DNA of 41,710 nucleotides from Flavobacteriales bacterium (GCA_015075325.1 JABTUP010000026.1:1-41710), one strand, 5' to 3'; shown: positions 8,219 through 17,821, numbered from the stretch's first letter. Made by a program: numbers and translations. The notes: generated by a model from the letters alone, not told the origin.

Positions 8219-10027
8219 ATGGAAAATAGAACGCTACTTGAAATTAAAAATCTGGTTACAGAATTTCGTACCGAAGATGAAACAGTTAAAGCTGTAAATA
8301 ATATTTCATTTACTTTAAACAAAGGCGAAACAGTTGGTATAGTTGGTGAATCAGGTTCTGGTAAATCGGTTACATCACTTTCTGTAATGCGATTAATTCC
8401 GAATCCTCCAGGAAGAATTGCTTCTGGAGAAATGCTTTTCCACTCATCAAATGGTGTTATTGATTTGGCTAAAGCCGATGAAAAAACCATGAGAACACTT
8501 CGTGGAAACGAAATTGCGATGATTTTTCAAGAGCCAATGACTTCGTTAAACCCTGTTTATACCTGCGGAGACCAAGTTGCAGAAGCAATTATTGTTCACC
8601 AAAAAGTAAGCAAAGCAGAAGCAAAAATTAGAACCATTGAATTATTTAATAAAGTTCAATTGCCTCGCCCAGAAGTAATTTTTGATACCTATCCACATCA
8701 AATTTCTGGAGGTCAAAAACAACGTGTAATGATTGCAATGGCAATGTCGTGCAATCCATCAATACTTATTGCTGACGAACCAACCACTGCACTCGATGTA
8801 ACAGTTCAAAAAACCATTTTGGAATTAATGAACAAGTTGCAAACGGAACACGATATGGGGATCATGTTTATTACGCACGATTTAGGCGTTATTGCCGAAT
8901 TGGCTGATAAAGTGGTGGTAATGTATAAAGGTAAAATTGTAGAGCAAGGTTCTGTGTTAGATATTTTTACCAATCCACAACATCCATACACTAAAGGATT
9001 GTTGGCTTGCCGACCACCTTTAAACAAACGATTAAAGTGGTTGCCAACTGTTGCCGATTTTATGACAGTTGATGCAGAAGGCGAAATGCACGAAACCAAC
9101 AAATCGGTTGAGGAAGTAACCAACAGCTTAATCGTTACAAAAGAAGATACGGCAAAAGAACACGAGGTACTTTATGCAAAGCAACCTTTGTTACAGTTAA
9201 AAAATATCAAATTGTATTTTCCAATAAGCAAAGGTTTATTTGGTAAATCAAAAGAATATGTAAAAGCGGTTGATGATATTACATTTGATGTTTATCCAGG
9301 AGAAACATTAGGTTTGGTGGGCGAATCGGGTTGTGGTAAAACCACACTTGGTAGAACCATCTTAAAATTATTAGAACCAACCGATGGACAAATAATTTAC
9401 GAAGGAGTTGATATTACCAACTTAGGGGCAAAAGAAATGCGTGAGTATAGAAAAAAAATGCAAATTATTTTTCAAGACCCTTATTCATCATTAAATCCTA
9501 GAATAACTATTGGTGAAGCTATTATGGAGCCAATGAAAGTTCATGGAGTTTTGGCTAACGATGCTGAAAGAAAAGCCAGGGTAATGGAATTACTCAGAAG
9601 AGTAAATTTACCAGAGCATCATTTTTACCGTTATCCACATGAGTTTTCTGGAGGTCAGCGTCAGCGTATTTGTATAGCACGTTCGTTGGCATTAAACCCT
9701 AAATTTATTATTTGCGATGAGTCAGTTTCTGCACTCGATGTTTCTGTTCAAGCTCAAGTATTAAACCTATTAAACGAGTTAAAACACGAATTTGGCTTTA
9801 CTTACATTTTCATTTCACACGATTTATCGGTAGTTAAGTTTATGAGCGACCGAATGGTGGTAATGAACAAAGGTAAAATTGAAGAAATGGGCTTAGCCGA
9901 TGAAATTTACAACAACCCTCAAACAGAATACACAAAAAAATTAATTGGTGCAATTCCTAAAGGAGAGTTGGAAGATATTAAAGCTGCTATTGCAAAGAAA
10001 AAAGCTAGTGCTAAGATTGAAGCTTAA
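8219..10027 (+). CDS. ABC transporter ATP-binding protein with two ATPase domains (peptide/DppD-DppF-like fusion)
   Basis: A 602-residue fusion of two ABC ATPase domains of the oligopeptide/nickel family. Domain 1 has Walker A GESGSGKS (43-50), the signature SGGQKQR and Walker [12 protein letters not shown]. Domain 2 (from about residue 320) has [16 protein letters not shown] and Walker [12 protein letters not shown]. The last has Ser where most relatives have Pro after DE; the catalytic Glu is kept. The family usually works with two membrane permeases and a binding protein, but none lies in this window, so the partners must be elsewhere. Both ATPase sites look intact. It is probably a single-gene unit. 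Confidence 0.93.
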   Translation: MENRTLLEIKNLVTEFRTEDETVKAVNNISFTLNKGETVGIVGESGSGKSVTSLSVMRLIPNPPGRIASGEMLFHSSNGVIDLAKADEKTMRTLRGNEIAMIFQEPMTSLNPVYTCGDQVAEAIIVHQKVSKAEAKIRTIELFNKVQLPRPEVIFDTYPHQISGGQKQRVMIAMAMSCNPSILIADEPTTALDVTVQKTILELMNKLQTEHDMGIMFITHDLGVIAELADKVVVMYKGKIVEQGSVLDIFTNPQHPYTKGLLACRPPLNKRLKWLPTVADFMTVDAEGEMHETNKSVEEVTNSLIVTKEDTAKEHEVLYAKQPLLQLKNIKLYFPISKGLFGKSKEYVKAVDDITFDVYPGETLGLVGESGCGKTTLGRTILKLLEPTDGQIIYEGVDITNLGAKEMREYRKKMQIIFQDPYSSLNPRITIGEAIMEPMKVHGVLANDAERKARVMELLRRVNLPEHHFYRYPHEFSGGQRQRICIARSLALNPKFIICDESVSALDVSVQAQVLNLLNELKHEFGFTYIFISHDLSVVKFMSDRMVVMNKGKIEEMGLADEIYNNPQTEYTKKLIGAIPKGELEDIKAAIAKKKASAKIEA

Positions 10028-10037
10028 AACTCTATGT

Positions 10038-10610
10038 ATGAGTTCTAGTACAAAAAATTTCTGCTTTATTTTCCTTTGTTTTGTTTCAGTTTTTGCCTAT
10101 TCACAAGAAGAAGCTGTCGTTAAAAGAGAAAGATTAAATTACTCTTGGGGTATTGGTAGAGAACATGCGGGTTTAGGATTAAATGTATTATATTATCCAA
10201 AAGGTTGGAATTTGGGGGTTTTTAGTTCAGTAGGGTATCCTGTAGTTAAAATTTCTTATAGTTTGGGTATTAAATACCGATTTTTTTTCAAGTCTCAGAA
10301 AACAAGATATACTCCCTATGCCTCGTTTAATTATGGTTACCATAATGCTTTTATAGCTGAAACTAATCACCCTCTTCAAACAAACAACAAAAAATATAGT
10401 AAGATAATTTATGGTTCTTCAATTTCTATTGGAGTTGATACAGGTCCTAAAATTTCCAAAAAACATTATGTCTCGTTTGGAATTAATTTTGGGTTAAATA
10501 ATAAGGAAGCTAATGAATATGAAAAATTTTTATTGTCTCGTGGCTATAAAAAAATAGATGATAACATTCCAATATCTTTTGTTTTAGGATTGAGATTTGT
10601 TTTGGATTAG
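10038..10610 (+). CDS. Hypothetical secreted, outer-membrane-like beta protein
   Basis: A 190-residue protein with a signal peptide (about residues 1-28, ending FVSVFAYSQ). The rest is a series of amphipathic strands rich in Tyr, Gly and Phe (SLGIKYRFFF, YASFNYGYH, ISFVLGLRFVLD), with a terminal aromatic strand like an outer-membrane beta barrel. The ATG at 10038 is chosen because longer readings run back into the ABC gene in a different frame without a sensible N-terminus. No family recognised. It ends two bases before the convergent gene that stops at 10613. Confidence 0.75.
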   Translation: MSSSTKNFCFIFLCFVSVFAYSQEEAVVKRERLNYSWGIGREHAGLGLNVLYYPKGWNLGVFSSVGYPVVKISYSLGIKYRFFFKSQKTRYTPYASFNYGYHNAFIAETNHPLQTNNKKYSKIIYGSSISIGVDTGPKISKKHYVSFGINFGLNNKEANEYEKFLLSRGYKKIDDNIPISFVLGLRFVLD

Positions 10611-10612
10611 AT

Positions 10613-10906
10613 TTAAAAATTCAACTTCTGTTGTTTGTTTTTTACCAAATTCAATTTTACTTCATCCATGTGTTTGAGTTGAGAAGTAATGGGTTTGTTG
10701 TTGAGTTTAATAAATTCTTGAATAATAAAACTTTTGAGGTTCTCTTTGTCTAAAAGCATGTCTTTTAACTCAAAGTCTTTATCATCGGCATTAACAATAA
10801 TTAGGTTAAACAAATCTTCCATCAAAGCAATTTCCATTGATTCTTTAAGCACTAAATTGTACTTTTTTATTAATGCTTTTAATTTGATTTGCTGTGCTTT
10901 TGTCAT
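10613..10906 (-). CDS. Small helical hypothetical protein
   Basis: A 97-residue, charged, mostly helical protein (rich in Lys, Leu, Glu and Asp) with no signal peptide or membrane segment. It has an ATG start and is convergent with the gene ending at 10610, with only two bases between the stops and no terminator seen. A 6-bp inverted repeat (TAACCT / AGGTTA, 10913-10930) lies just before the start. I do not recognise the family; coding reality is likely but not certain. Confidence 0.55.
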   Translation of the reverse strand: MTKAQQIKLKALIKKYNLVLKESMEIALMEDLFNLIIVNADDKDFELKDMLLDKENLKSFIIQEFIKLNNKPITSQLKHMDEVKLNLVKNKQQKLNF

Positions 10907-10912
10907 CTTAAA

Positions 10913-10930
10913 TAACCTGAGTTTAGGTTA
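10913..10930. promoter_or_regulatory. Short palindrome upstream of the 10906 gene
   Basis: TAACCT and AGGTTA form perfect 6-bp arms around a 6-base spacer. The position, seven bases before the start codon, would fit an operator or a leader hairpin. The arms are short and this could be chance. Confidence 0.25.
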
Positions 10931-10956
10931 GGCTAATTTAAGAATAAAGTTTTGCA

Positions 10957-11208
10957 CTATACTTTATAACCTTTTATTAGTTCTTCCAAAGGAGTTTCTA
11001 AAACTTCACAAATTTTTAATAAGGTTTTAATGGTTGGATTGGTTTCACCATTTTCAATTCTAGCTAGATTGGATTGTTCCATCATTAGATTTTTGGCTAA
11101 TCTGTATTGAGTAATTTCTTTCGATATTCTGATTTCGATAATTCTATTACCAATAAAACGTAAATATTTTTCAGAATCAACAATCACAACTTTTTTTATT
11201 TTTAACAA
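10957..11208 (-). CDS. XRE-family helix-turn-helix transcriptional regulator
   Basis: An 83-residue protein that is almost entirely one Cro/C1-type DNA-binding domain. Helix 2 and the recognition helix are visible in TQYRLAKNLMMEQSNLARIE, followed by NGETNPTIKTLLKICEVL and a short end, LEELIKG. No sensor domain is present. No ATG is available; the TTG at 11208 or the GTG a few codons later are the candidate starts, so the N-terminus is uncertain. It is divergent from the lipoprotein at 11320, with tandem 17-bp repeats between them that are candidate operator sites. Confidence 0.85.
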   Translation of the reverse strand: MLKIKKVVIVDSEKYLRFIGNRIIEIRISKEITQYRLAKNLMMEQSNLARIENGETNPTIKTLLKICEVLETPLEELIKGYKV

Positions 11209-11239
11209 AAGTCGTAGTTAAGTGAATTATGATTAGTAT

Positions 11240-11273
11240 CATATATAAATACTATTCATATATAAATATTATT
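11240..11273. repeat. Two tandem 17-bp direct repeats, possible operator
   Basis: The units catatataaatactatt (11240-11256) and catatataaatattatt (11257-11273) abut exactly and differ at one base. They lie between the divergent XRE regulator and lipoprotein genes, immediately before a TATATTTG promoter element. This arrangement fits paired regulator binding sites; that role is inferred. Confidence 0.6.
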
Positions 11274-11276
11274 TTA

Positions 11277-11284
11277 TATATTTG
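11277..11284 (+). promoter_or_regulatory. TAnnTTTG promoter element before the lipoprotein gene
   Basis: TATATTTG matches the -7 consensus and lies 35 bases before the ATG at 11320. The tandem repeats end three bases upstream, so a bound repressor would cover the promoter. Confidence 0.5.
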
Positions 11285-11319
11285 TTTTATAAATAAATTA
11301 TTCATTAAATCTAATAATT

Positions 11320-11832
11320 ATGAAAAACACTTTAAAATCAATTACAACTATCACATTAATAGGATTATTAACTTTGTTTAATAGTTGTGCAAAAGATGGG
11401 AAAGATGGTGCTCCAGGTCCATCTGGTGCCGCTGGAACAAATGGTAATGCAAATGTGAAAAATATAAATGTTACTATTTATACTTCTGATTGGGTTTTAA
11501 ATAGTGGAGTTTATAGTTATGATAAATACTTGTTTGAAATTGGGCAAAATATTATTGATAATGGAATGGTATTGGCTTATTTAGAATCAAGTTTTGGATC
11601 TGAAACATGGGTTGCTTTACCTTTTTCTATGAAAAATGTGGAATTGAATTATGCTTTTTGGAAATATTATGTGAGTTTTACTGCTTCTTTAGGTAGTGGT
11701 GCTACTCCAAGCAATCCTGGGTTAACTAGATTTAAGGTTTTAATAGTTCAAGGTACAGCTAGATTGTCAAATCCACATGTTGATTTTAACGATTATAACC
11801 AAGTTAAAGCCGCATTCGATTTAAAAGATTAG
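11320..11832 (+). CDS. Lipoprotein with a short collagen-like segment
   Basis: A 170-residue lipoprotein. The signal peptide ends in LFNSC with the lipidated Cys at position 23. Directly after it comes a collagen-like Gly-X-Y stretch (GKDGAPGPSGAAGTNG), as is common in Bacteroidota surface lipoproteins. The remainder is a beta-rich domain without a recognised family. Function unknown, probably outer-membrane exposed. It is controlled from the divergent region shared with the XRE gene and closed by a hairpin terminator at 11847. Confidence 0.85.
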   Translation: MKNTLKSITTITLIGLLTLFNSCAKDGKDGAPGPSGAAGTNGNANVKNINVTIYTSDWVLNSGVYSYDKYLFEIGQNIIDNGMVLAYLESSFGSETWVALPFSMKNVELNYAFWKYYVSFTASLGSGATPSNPGLTRFKVLIVQGTARLSNPHVDFNDYNQVKAAFDLKD

Positions 11833-11843
11833 GAAATAAATTC

Positions 11844-12209
11844 TCAGAAGCAAAGCTTTTCTAAAAAGCTTTGCTTCTTTAATACCATAATATCTTGCAA
11901 ACAGCTTTGAATTTGTTTTAACTCCGACAATTTTATTTTGCCTATCTTTTGTTTGAGTCTGCTTCTGGATAATGAGCGAATATGAAATGTAAGTATCTCG
12001 GAAGGTTGTTTTAATCCATTTGTTTGGTCAGGTTCTAAAACCACATTGCCATGATAATTTTTAATTTTTGTAGTTAGCGGACAACAAATTACCAAATTTG
12101 ATAAGTCGTTTAGTAAATTTCCGCTAATAATTACCACTGGCCTAAAACCTGCTTGCTCACTTCCTTTTATTGGATTAAGGTCGGCAAACCAAATTTCACC
12201 TTGCTTCAC
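11844..12209 (-). CDS. Type II toxin, PemK/MazF family
   Basis: A 121-residue endoribonuclease toxin of the MazF/PemK fold, expected to cleave mRNA. Diagnostic segments are the start KQGEIWFADLNPIKGSEQ, then FRPVVIIS and the CPLTTKIKNYHGNVVL strand pair. Its ATG overlaps the antitoxin stop by four bases (ATGA), so the two are translationally coupled. The last residues (QSFLEKLCF) are encoded inside the hairpin at 11847-11880. This means the 3' end of the toxin gene has merged with the terminator of the neighbouring lipoprotein gene. Confidence 0.92.
   Translation of the reverse strand: MKQGEIWFADLNPIKGSEQAGFRPVVIISGNLLNDLSNLVICCPLTTKIKNYHGNVVLEPDQTNGLKQPSEILTFHIRSLSRSRLKQKIGKIKLSELKQIQSCLQDIMVLKKQSFLEKLCF
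11847..11880 (+). terminator. Terminator hairpin of the lipoprotein gene, copy 1 of a duplicated hairpin
   Basis: The 14-bp perfect arms (11847-11860 and 11864-11877) with a 3-base loop are followed by TTT. The hairpin lies 14 bases after the lipoprotein stop and also encodes the toxin C-terminus on the other strand. Bases 11852-11880 match 12507-12535 at 27 of 29 positions. Confidence 0.75.
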
Positions 12210-12439
12210 TCTTCCAAATTTTTTAAGTAATCTTCCATACCTTCCTCAGCAATAGAAAGTATGTCGGCATCTTTAGCTAAGCGTTTGTACGATTTAACAT
12301 AACTAGCACGATTGAGTTGGTCTAAATAAATACGTAATGCTTTTTCAATCAATTTATTCTTTGGAACAGACAATTCTTTTGCTTTCTCAGAAAGCAAACT
12401 CATTAAATCATCGGGTAAAGTGCTTGTAAATGTTGTCAT
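12206..12439 (-). CDS. Type II antitoxin, ribbon-helix-helix-like
   Basis: A 77-residue protein located upstream of and overlapping the MazF-type toxin. The N-terminus MTTFTSTLPDDLMSLLSEKA has the strand-helix pattern of ribbon-helix-helix (CopG-like) DNA-binding antitoxins, followed by PKNKLIEKALRIYLDQL and an acidic C-terminal tail that would bind and neutralise the toxin. Antitoxins of this kind usually repress their own promoter. A TATATTTG element (minus strand, 12472-12465) and AT-rich repeats next to the start are candidate control sites. Confidence 0.88.
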   Translation of the reverse strand: MTTFTSTLPDDLMSLLSEKAKELSVPKNKLIEKALRIYLDQLNRASYVKSYKRLAKDADILSIAEEGMEDYLKNLEE

Positions 12440-12472
12440 ATTTATATGTTATATTTATGAAATACAAATATA
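12437..12472 (-). promoter_or_regulatory. Promoter and possible autoregulatory sites of the toxin-antitoxin pair
   Basis: On the minus strand TATATTTG (12472-12465) matches the -7 consensus. Between it and the ATG, the octamer ATATTTAT occurs twice (12438 and 12451 on the plus strand), and CATAT-TT-ATATG forms a short palindrome over the start codon. Binding by the antitoxin is inferred only from the family habit. Confidence 0.35.
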
Positions 12473-12506
12473 ATTATTTAAACAAAAAAAACTCTATTTT
12501 AGCAAC

Positions 12507-12539
12507 AAAGCTTTTTAAAAAAGCTTTGCTTCTTTTTTT
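12507..12539 (+). terminator. Hairpin upstream of the toxin-antitoxin pair, copy 2 of a duplicated hairpin
   Basis: CAAAGCTTTT and AAAAGCTTTG pair around a 3-base loop, and the arm is followed by CTTCTTTTTTT. Bases 12507-12535 match 11852-11880 at 27 of 29 positions. No plus-strand gene ends just before it, so it does not terminate an obvious gene. It may shield the tRNA region from read-through or mark an insertion. Confidence 0.6.
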
Positions 12540-12558
12540 AAACTTTTCTACAAACAAC

Positions 12559-12588
12559 TTGTCATCTAATTAAAAAATATTACTTTTG
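12559..12588 (+). promoter_or_regulatory. Promoter of tRNA-Leu
   Basis: TTG at 12559-12561 and TACTTTTG at 12581-12588 are separated by 19 bases. This matches the Bacteroidota -33/-7 promoter (TTG, spacer of about 19, TAnnTTTG). The tRNA begins 11 bases after the -7 element. It is the best-formed promoter in the window. Confidence 0.75.
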
Positions 12589-12598
12589 CAATCCTTTT

Positions 12599-12680
12599 GC
12601 GGATGTGGTGAAATTGGTAGACACGCCAGACTTAGGATCTGGTGCTTCACGGCATGGGGGTTCGAGTCCCTTCATCCGCA
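12599..12680 (+). tRNA. tRNA-Leu, anticodon TAG
   Basis: The 82-base gene folds into a full cloverleaf. The acceptor arms GCGGATG and CATCCGC pair perfectly with A as discriminator base. The D-arm lies in gtggtgaaattggtagacac. The anticodon stem CCAGA / TCTGG encloses CTTAGGA, giving anticodon TAG. A long variable arm (TGC...GCA) marks the class II leucine type, and the T-arm contains GTTCGAGTC. CCA is not encoded and must be added after transcription. A terminator follows. Confidence 0.96.
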
Positions 12681-12698
12681 CTAAAGTAAAAAGGCATA

Positions 12699-12735
12699 AA
12701 ATCCCGATTAATATCGGGATTTTTCCTTTTTTTAA
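12699..12735 (+). terminator. Terminator after tRNA-Leu
   Basis: The 10-bp arms AAATCCCGAT (12699-12708) and ATCGGGATTT (12713-12722) enclose TAAT and are followed by a T-rich tract. It closes the tRNA transcript 42 bases before trigger factor. Confidence 0.85.
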
Positions 12736-12776
12736 TTTTAAAATATAATCATAAATTTTACTAAGAAGAACAACCA

Positions 12777-14132
12777 ATGAACATCACACAAGAAAAAATT
12801 GACAATTTAAACGCCGTAATTAAAGTTCAATTGTCTGAGTCTGACTATCAAGCAAATGTTGATAAAGTATTGAAGGATTATAGAAATAAAGCTTCTGTTC
12901 CTGGATTTAGAAAAGGTCATGTGCCTATGGGTATGGTTAAAAAAATGGTTGGAACTAGTGCTATGGTTGAAGAAATCAATAAAATATTATCAGAATCGCT
13001 CCAAAAATATATTGAAGATGAAAAACTAGATGTTTTGGGTAATCCTCTCCCAAAATTAGATGAACAACAAAAAATTGATTGGGAAAACCAAAAAGATTTT
13101 GAATTTAAATACGACATCGGGTTAGCTCCTCAATTTGATATAGAATTATCGGATAAAATAAAAGTTGAACACGTTGCTATTAAAGTTTCAAAAAACGATA
13201 TCGATAAATATGTAGAAGATTTAACCAGAAGATACGGTAAAATGTCGAACCCTGAAGTTGCTGAGGCAGATGATATGCTTTTTGGAAAGTTCGAAGAATT
13301 AGAAAATGGTAATGTAAAAGAAGGCGGTATAACTAACTCATCGGTATTAATTATTAAGTCTGTAACTGACAGTGCATTACAAAAATCTTTGATAGGTTTA
13401 AAACCAAATGATGTAATTGAGTTAGATCCAAAAAAAGTTTCTGAACACGAAACTGATGTTGCTGCGGCATTAGGAATAAAACCATCCGACTTAAAAAACA
13501 TCAATAGTACATTTAGATATACGGTACAAAAAATTAATAGAATTACACCTGCCGAAGTAAATCAAGAATTGTTTGATAAAGTATTTGGTCCAAATGCAAT
13601 TTCTTCAGAAGCAGATTTCAGAGGTAAAATTGAAGAACAAATGTCGCAAAGTTTAGTTGCCGAAAGCGATAGAAAACTTAAAGCCGATATTCAAGATATG
13701 TTATTAGATAAACTAAACATTAGCTTGCCTGATAGCTTTTTGAAAAGATGGATTGCTGCAACCAACGAAAAACCTGTTACTGCAGAGCAAATTGAAGAAG
13801 AATATGACCAATATGCAAAACAATTAAAGTGGCAATTAATTGAAAATAAAATCATTAAACAATACGATATAAAAGTTGGTTTTGAAGAAGTAGTAGAATT
13901 TACTAAAGGATTGTTGAAGCAACAATTAGCTAGTATGGGATTACCAACTGATGATGATAAAGACTTATCCGAAACAGCAAACAGAGTTTTACAAAATCAA
14001 GAAGAAACACGTAACATTTACATGATGATTTACGATAACAAAATGATTGAGCTGTTTAAAACCAAGTTAAACATTAACAAAAAAGAAATGTCGTTTGAGG
14101 AATTTACAAAACATGCGACCAACAAAAAATAA
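12777..14132 (+). CDS. tig: Trigger factor, ribosome-associated chaperone
   Basis: A 451-residue protein with the trigger-factor architecture. The N-terminal ribosome-binding domain carries the signature FRKGHVP (about residues 44-50), the position of the GFRKG loop that docks at the exit tunnel. A weakly conserved FKBP-like middle domain spans about 150-250, and a long helical C-terminal substrate-binding domain follows. It binds nascent chains in the cytoplasm. Its place just upstream of clpP matches the conserved tig-clpP neighbourhood of many bacteria, although here terminators separate the genes and no clpX follows. The Bacteroidota form is divergent in the PPIase domain, so isomerase activity should not be assumed. 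Confidence 0.95.
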   Translation: MNITQEKIDNLNAVIKVQLSESDYQANVDKVLKDYRNKASVPGFRKGHVPMGMVKKMVGTSAMVEEINKILSESLQKYIEDEKLDVLGNPLPKLDEQQKIDWENQKDFEFKYDIGLAPQFDIELSDKIKVEHVAIKVSKNDIDKYVEDLTRRYGKMSNPEVAEADDMLFGKFEELENGNVKEGGITNSSVLIIKSVTDSALQKSLIGLKPNDVIELDPKKVSEHETDVAAALGIKPSDLKNINSTFRYTVQKINRITPAEVNQELFDKVFGPNAISSEADFRGKIEEQMSQSLVAESDRKLKADIQDMLLDKLNISLPDSFLKRWIAATNEKPVTAEQIEEEYDQYAKQLKWQLIENKIIKQYDIKVGFEEVVEFTKGLLKQQLASMGLPTDDDKDLSETANRVLQNQEETRNIYMMIYDNKMIELFKTKLNINKKEMSFEEFTKHATNKK

Positions 14133-14140
14133 CTAAAATG

Positions 14141-14166
14141 AGCCCCACAATTTGTGGGGCTTTTTT
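14141..14166 (+). terminator. Terminator after trigger factor
   Basis: AGCCCCAC (14141-14148) and GTGGGGCT (14154-14161) enclose AATTT and are followed by T residues. It separates tig from clpP. Confidence 0.93.
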
Positions 14167-14283
14167 ATTGTAAAAAACTTTCAGATGGTTCAAAACTTTC
14201 ATAAAATTCTGTTAAACGATTAAAGTTTAAAATGTTAATTTAGACGAGTTAAAAACAATGTCAATTTAAAACCCAAATAAATC

Positions 14284-14961
14284 ATGTTTGATAAAGACGA
14301 ATTCAGAAAATATGCAACTAAACACAGAGGCATTAATAGTTTAGTTTATGATCAGTACCAATCTATTTATGCCGATTATATTTCTCCAACCATTATTGAA
14401 GAACGTCAATTAAATGTTGCTTCAATGGACGTGTTCTCTCGTTTAATGATGGATAGAATTATTTTCTTAGGAACTGGAATTAACGATTATGTGGCTAACA
14501 TCATTCAAGCTCAATTGTTATTCTTAGAATCTGTTGATGCTAAAAAAGATATTCAAATTTATGTTAACTCACCAGGTGGTGGAGTTTATGCAGGTTTAGG
14601 AATTTATGACACCATGCAGTATATTGCTCCAGATGTTGCTACTATTTGCACAGGTATGGCAGCTTCAATGGGAGCAGTATTGTTGTGTGCTGGAGCAGCA
14701 GGTAAAAGAACTGCTTTGCCTCACTCAAGAGTAATGATTCATCAACCTTTAGGTGGTGCACAAGGTCAAGCTTCTGATATCGAAATTACAGCACGCGAAA
14801 TTCAAAAATTAAAAGTGGAGTTGTATGAAATTATTGCAAAACATTCTGGTCAAACCTACGATAAAGTTTGGGCAGATAGCGATAGAGATTGTTGGATGAT
14901 TGCACAAGAGGCAAAAGAATACGGAATGATTGACGAAGTTTTAGTAAGAGAGAAAAAATAA
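14284..14961 (+). CDS. clpP: ATP-dependent Clp protease proteolytic subunit
   Basis: A 225-residue ClpP serine peptidase that forms the tetradecameric chamber fed by Clp ATPases. The catalytic triad is readable: S128 in GMAASMGA, H153 in RVMIHQP and D202 in DSDRDCWM, with spacings of 25 and 49 as in known ClpP. The oxyanion-loop [10 protein letters not shown] is present. An N-terminal extension of about 45 residues precedes the core and includes a likely processed propeptide. It lies downstream of tig; the ATPase partner gene clpX is not adjacent and enolase follows instead. Confidence 0.96.
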   Translation: MFDKDEFRKYATKHRGINSLVYDQYQSIYADYISPTIIEERQLNVASMDVFSRLMMDRIIFLGTGINDYVANIIQAQLLFLESVDAKKDIQIYVNSPGGGVYAGLGIYDTMQYIAPDVATICTGMAASMGAVLLCAGAAGKRTALPHSRVMIHQPLGGAQGQASDIEITAREIQKLKVELYEIIAKHSGQTYDKVWADSDRDCWMIAQEAKEYGMIDEVLVREKK

Positions 14962-14966
14962 ATTAA

Positions 14967-16340
<1,374 letters not shown>

Positions 16341-16363
16341 AAATACATTCAATAATTTGTTTA

Positions 16364-16392
16364 AAAAACCTCGAAATTTTCGAGGTTTTTTT
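16364..16392 (+). terminator. Terminator after enolase
   Basis: AACCTCGAAA and its complement TTTCGAGGTT form a strong stem that ends in a run of T residues, 24 bases after the stop. Confidence 0.92.
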
Positions 16393-16440
16393 ATGGGTAA
16401 ATTTTACTCAAAAAAATATTTACGATTTAACCGTTATTTT

Positions 16441-16471
16441 TTGGAGAATTTAATTAGCTTCATTAAATTCG
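16441..16471 (+). promoter_or_regulatory. Possible promoter of citrate synthase
   Basis: TTG (16441-16443) and TAAATTCG (16464-16471) are separated by 20 bases, close to the Bacteroidota consensus with C in place of one T in the -7 element. The gene starts 38 bases later. Confidence 0.45.
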
Positions 16472-16509
16472 CATGAATTGAAAAAGACAATAACACTAAA
16501 ATATAAAAC

Positions 16510-17793
16510 ATGTCTGAATTAGCGAAATTAGAACTTAACGGGAAAGTGTATGAGTTTCCTGTTGTTGAAGGAACAGAAAAAGAAAAAGCTATTGATATTT
16601 CAAAGCTGAGAGATTTAACTGGGTATGTTACCATGGACCAAGGATATAAAAATACTGGTGCATGTTTTAGCTCTATTACCTTTTTAGATGGAGAAGAAGG
16701 TATTTTAAAATATAGAGGTTATACTATTGAGGAATTAGCTGAAAAATCTAATTTCTTAGAAGTATCTTACTTACTTATATTTGGAAACCTTCCAACAAAG
16801 GCTGAATTAGAAAAGTTTGAAAATGACATCAGAAAATACACATTGGTAAACGAAGAAATGAAAAACATCATTGATGGTTTTCCTAAATCGGCACACCCAA
16901 TGGGCATATTAGCTTCTTTAACTAGTGCATTAACTGCTTTTAATCCTAAATCGGTTAATGTAAATAGCGAAAAAGATATGTACGAGGCTGTTTGTAAAAC
17001 GATGGGGAAATTCTTGGTTATAGCAACTTGGACGTACAGAAAAAATATGGGTTACCCATTAAACTATTACGATAACACAAAAAGTTATGTAGAAAATTTT
17101 ATGCGTTTGATGTTCGAATTACCTACAGGTCCTTATAAAATTGACCCAATAGTTGTTCAAGCTTTAGATAAGTTATTTATTCTACACGCCGATCATGAAC
17201 AAAACTGTTCTACATCAACTGTAAGAATTGTAGGTTCATCACACGCTGGTTTATTTGCATCTATTTCTGCAGGTGTTTCTGCACTTTGGGGTCCTTTACA
17301 TGGAGGGGCAAATCAAGCTGTATTAGAAATGTTAGAAGAAATTAGAGTTAACGGTGGTGATGTTGCAAAATACGTATTAAAAGCAAAAGATAAAGATGAT
17401 CCATTCCGTTTAATGGGATTTGGACATAGAGTTTATAAAAACTTTGATCCAAGAGCTAAAATCATTAAAAAAGCAGCCGACGATGTGTTAAGTACATTAG
17501 GTATAGAAGATCCAATTTTAGACATTGCAAAACAATTAGAAAAAACTGCATTGGAAGATGATTATTTCAAATCAAGAAATCTATATCCAAATGTTGATTT
17601 TTATTCTGGTATTATTTACCGTGCTTTAGGCATTCCAACAGATATGTTTACCGTAATGTTTGCAATTGGTCGTTTACCAGGATGGATTGCTCAATGGAAA
17701 GAAATGAGATCGAATAAAGAACCAATTGGTCGCCCCCGTCAAATTTTTACAGGTCATACACAACTTACTTACGTTCCAATTAATCAACGATAA
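16510..17793 (+). CDS. gltA: Citrate synthase (type II, hexameric-like)
   Basis: A 427-residue enzyme that condenses acetyl-CoA and oxaloacetate in the first step of the TCA cycle. The active-site residues are in place: H229 in HADHEQNCSTSTVR, H264 in GPLHGGANQA, H306 in GFGHRVYKNFDPRA and D363 in YPNVDFYSG. The N-terminal strand region before residue 50 (ELNGKVYEFPVVEGTE) is typical of the long type II form found in Gram-negative bacteria. It stands alone between terminators, next to but not co-transcribed with enolase. Confidence 0.97.
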   Translation: MSELAKLELNGKVYEFPVVEGTEKEKAIDISKLRDLTGYVTMDQGYKNTGACFSSITFLDGEEGILKYRGYTIEELAEKSNFLEVSYLLIFGNLPTKAELEKFENDIRKYTLVNEEMKNIIDGFPKSAHPMGILASLTSALTAFNPKSVNVNSEKDMYEAVCKTMGKFLVIATWTYRKNMGYPLNYYDNTKSYVENFMRLMFELPTGPYKIDPIVVQALDKLFILHADHEQNCSTSTVRIVGSSHAGLFASISAGVSALWGPLHGGANQAVLEMLEEIRVNGGDVAKYVLKAKDKDDPFRLMGFGHRVYKNFDPRAKIIKKAADDVLSTLGIEDPILDIAKQLEKTALEDDYFKSRNLYPNVDFYSGIIYRALGIPTDMFTVMFAIGRLPGWIAQWKEMRSNKEPIGRPRQIFTGHTQLTYVPINQR

Positions 17794-17821
17794 TAAGTTT
17801 CATTAATTAAACTATAAAAAG

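Noticed and set aside
9945..10037. Upstream start for the 10038 gene overlapping the ABC gene
   Set aside because: It would read the end of the ABC gene in another frame and place the signal peptide in the interior. The ATG at 10038 puts it at the N-terminus.
12206..12598. Integration of a larger island at tRNA-Leu
   Set aside because: No integrase gene and no duplicated tRNA 3' end were seen near the tRNA. The accessory genes here are only the toxin-antitoxin pair.
12580..12777. 65-codon minus-strand frame over the tRNA-Leu
   Set aside because: It covers the tRNA gene and its terminator, which explain the sequence fully.
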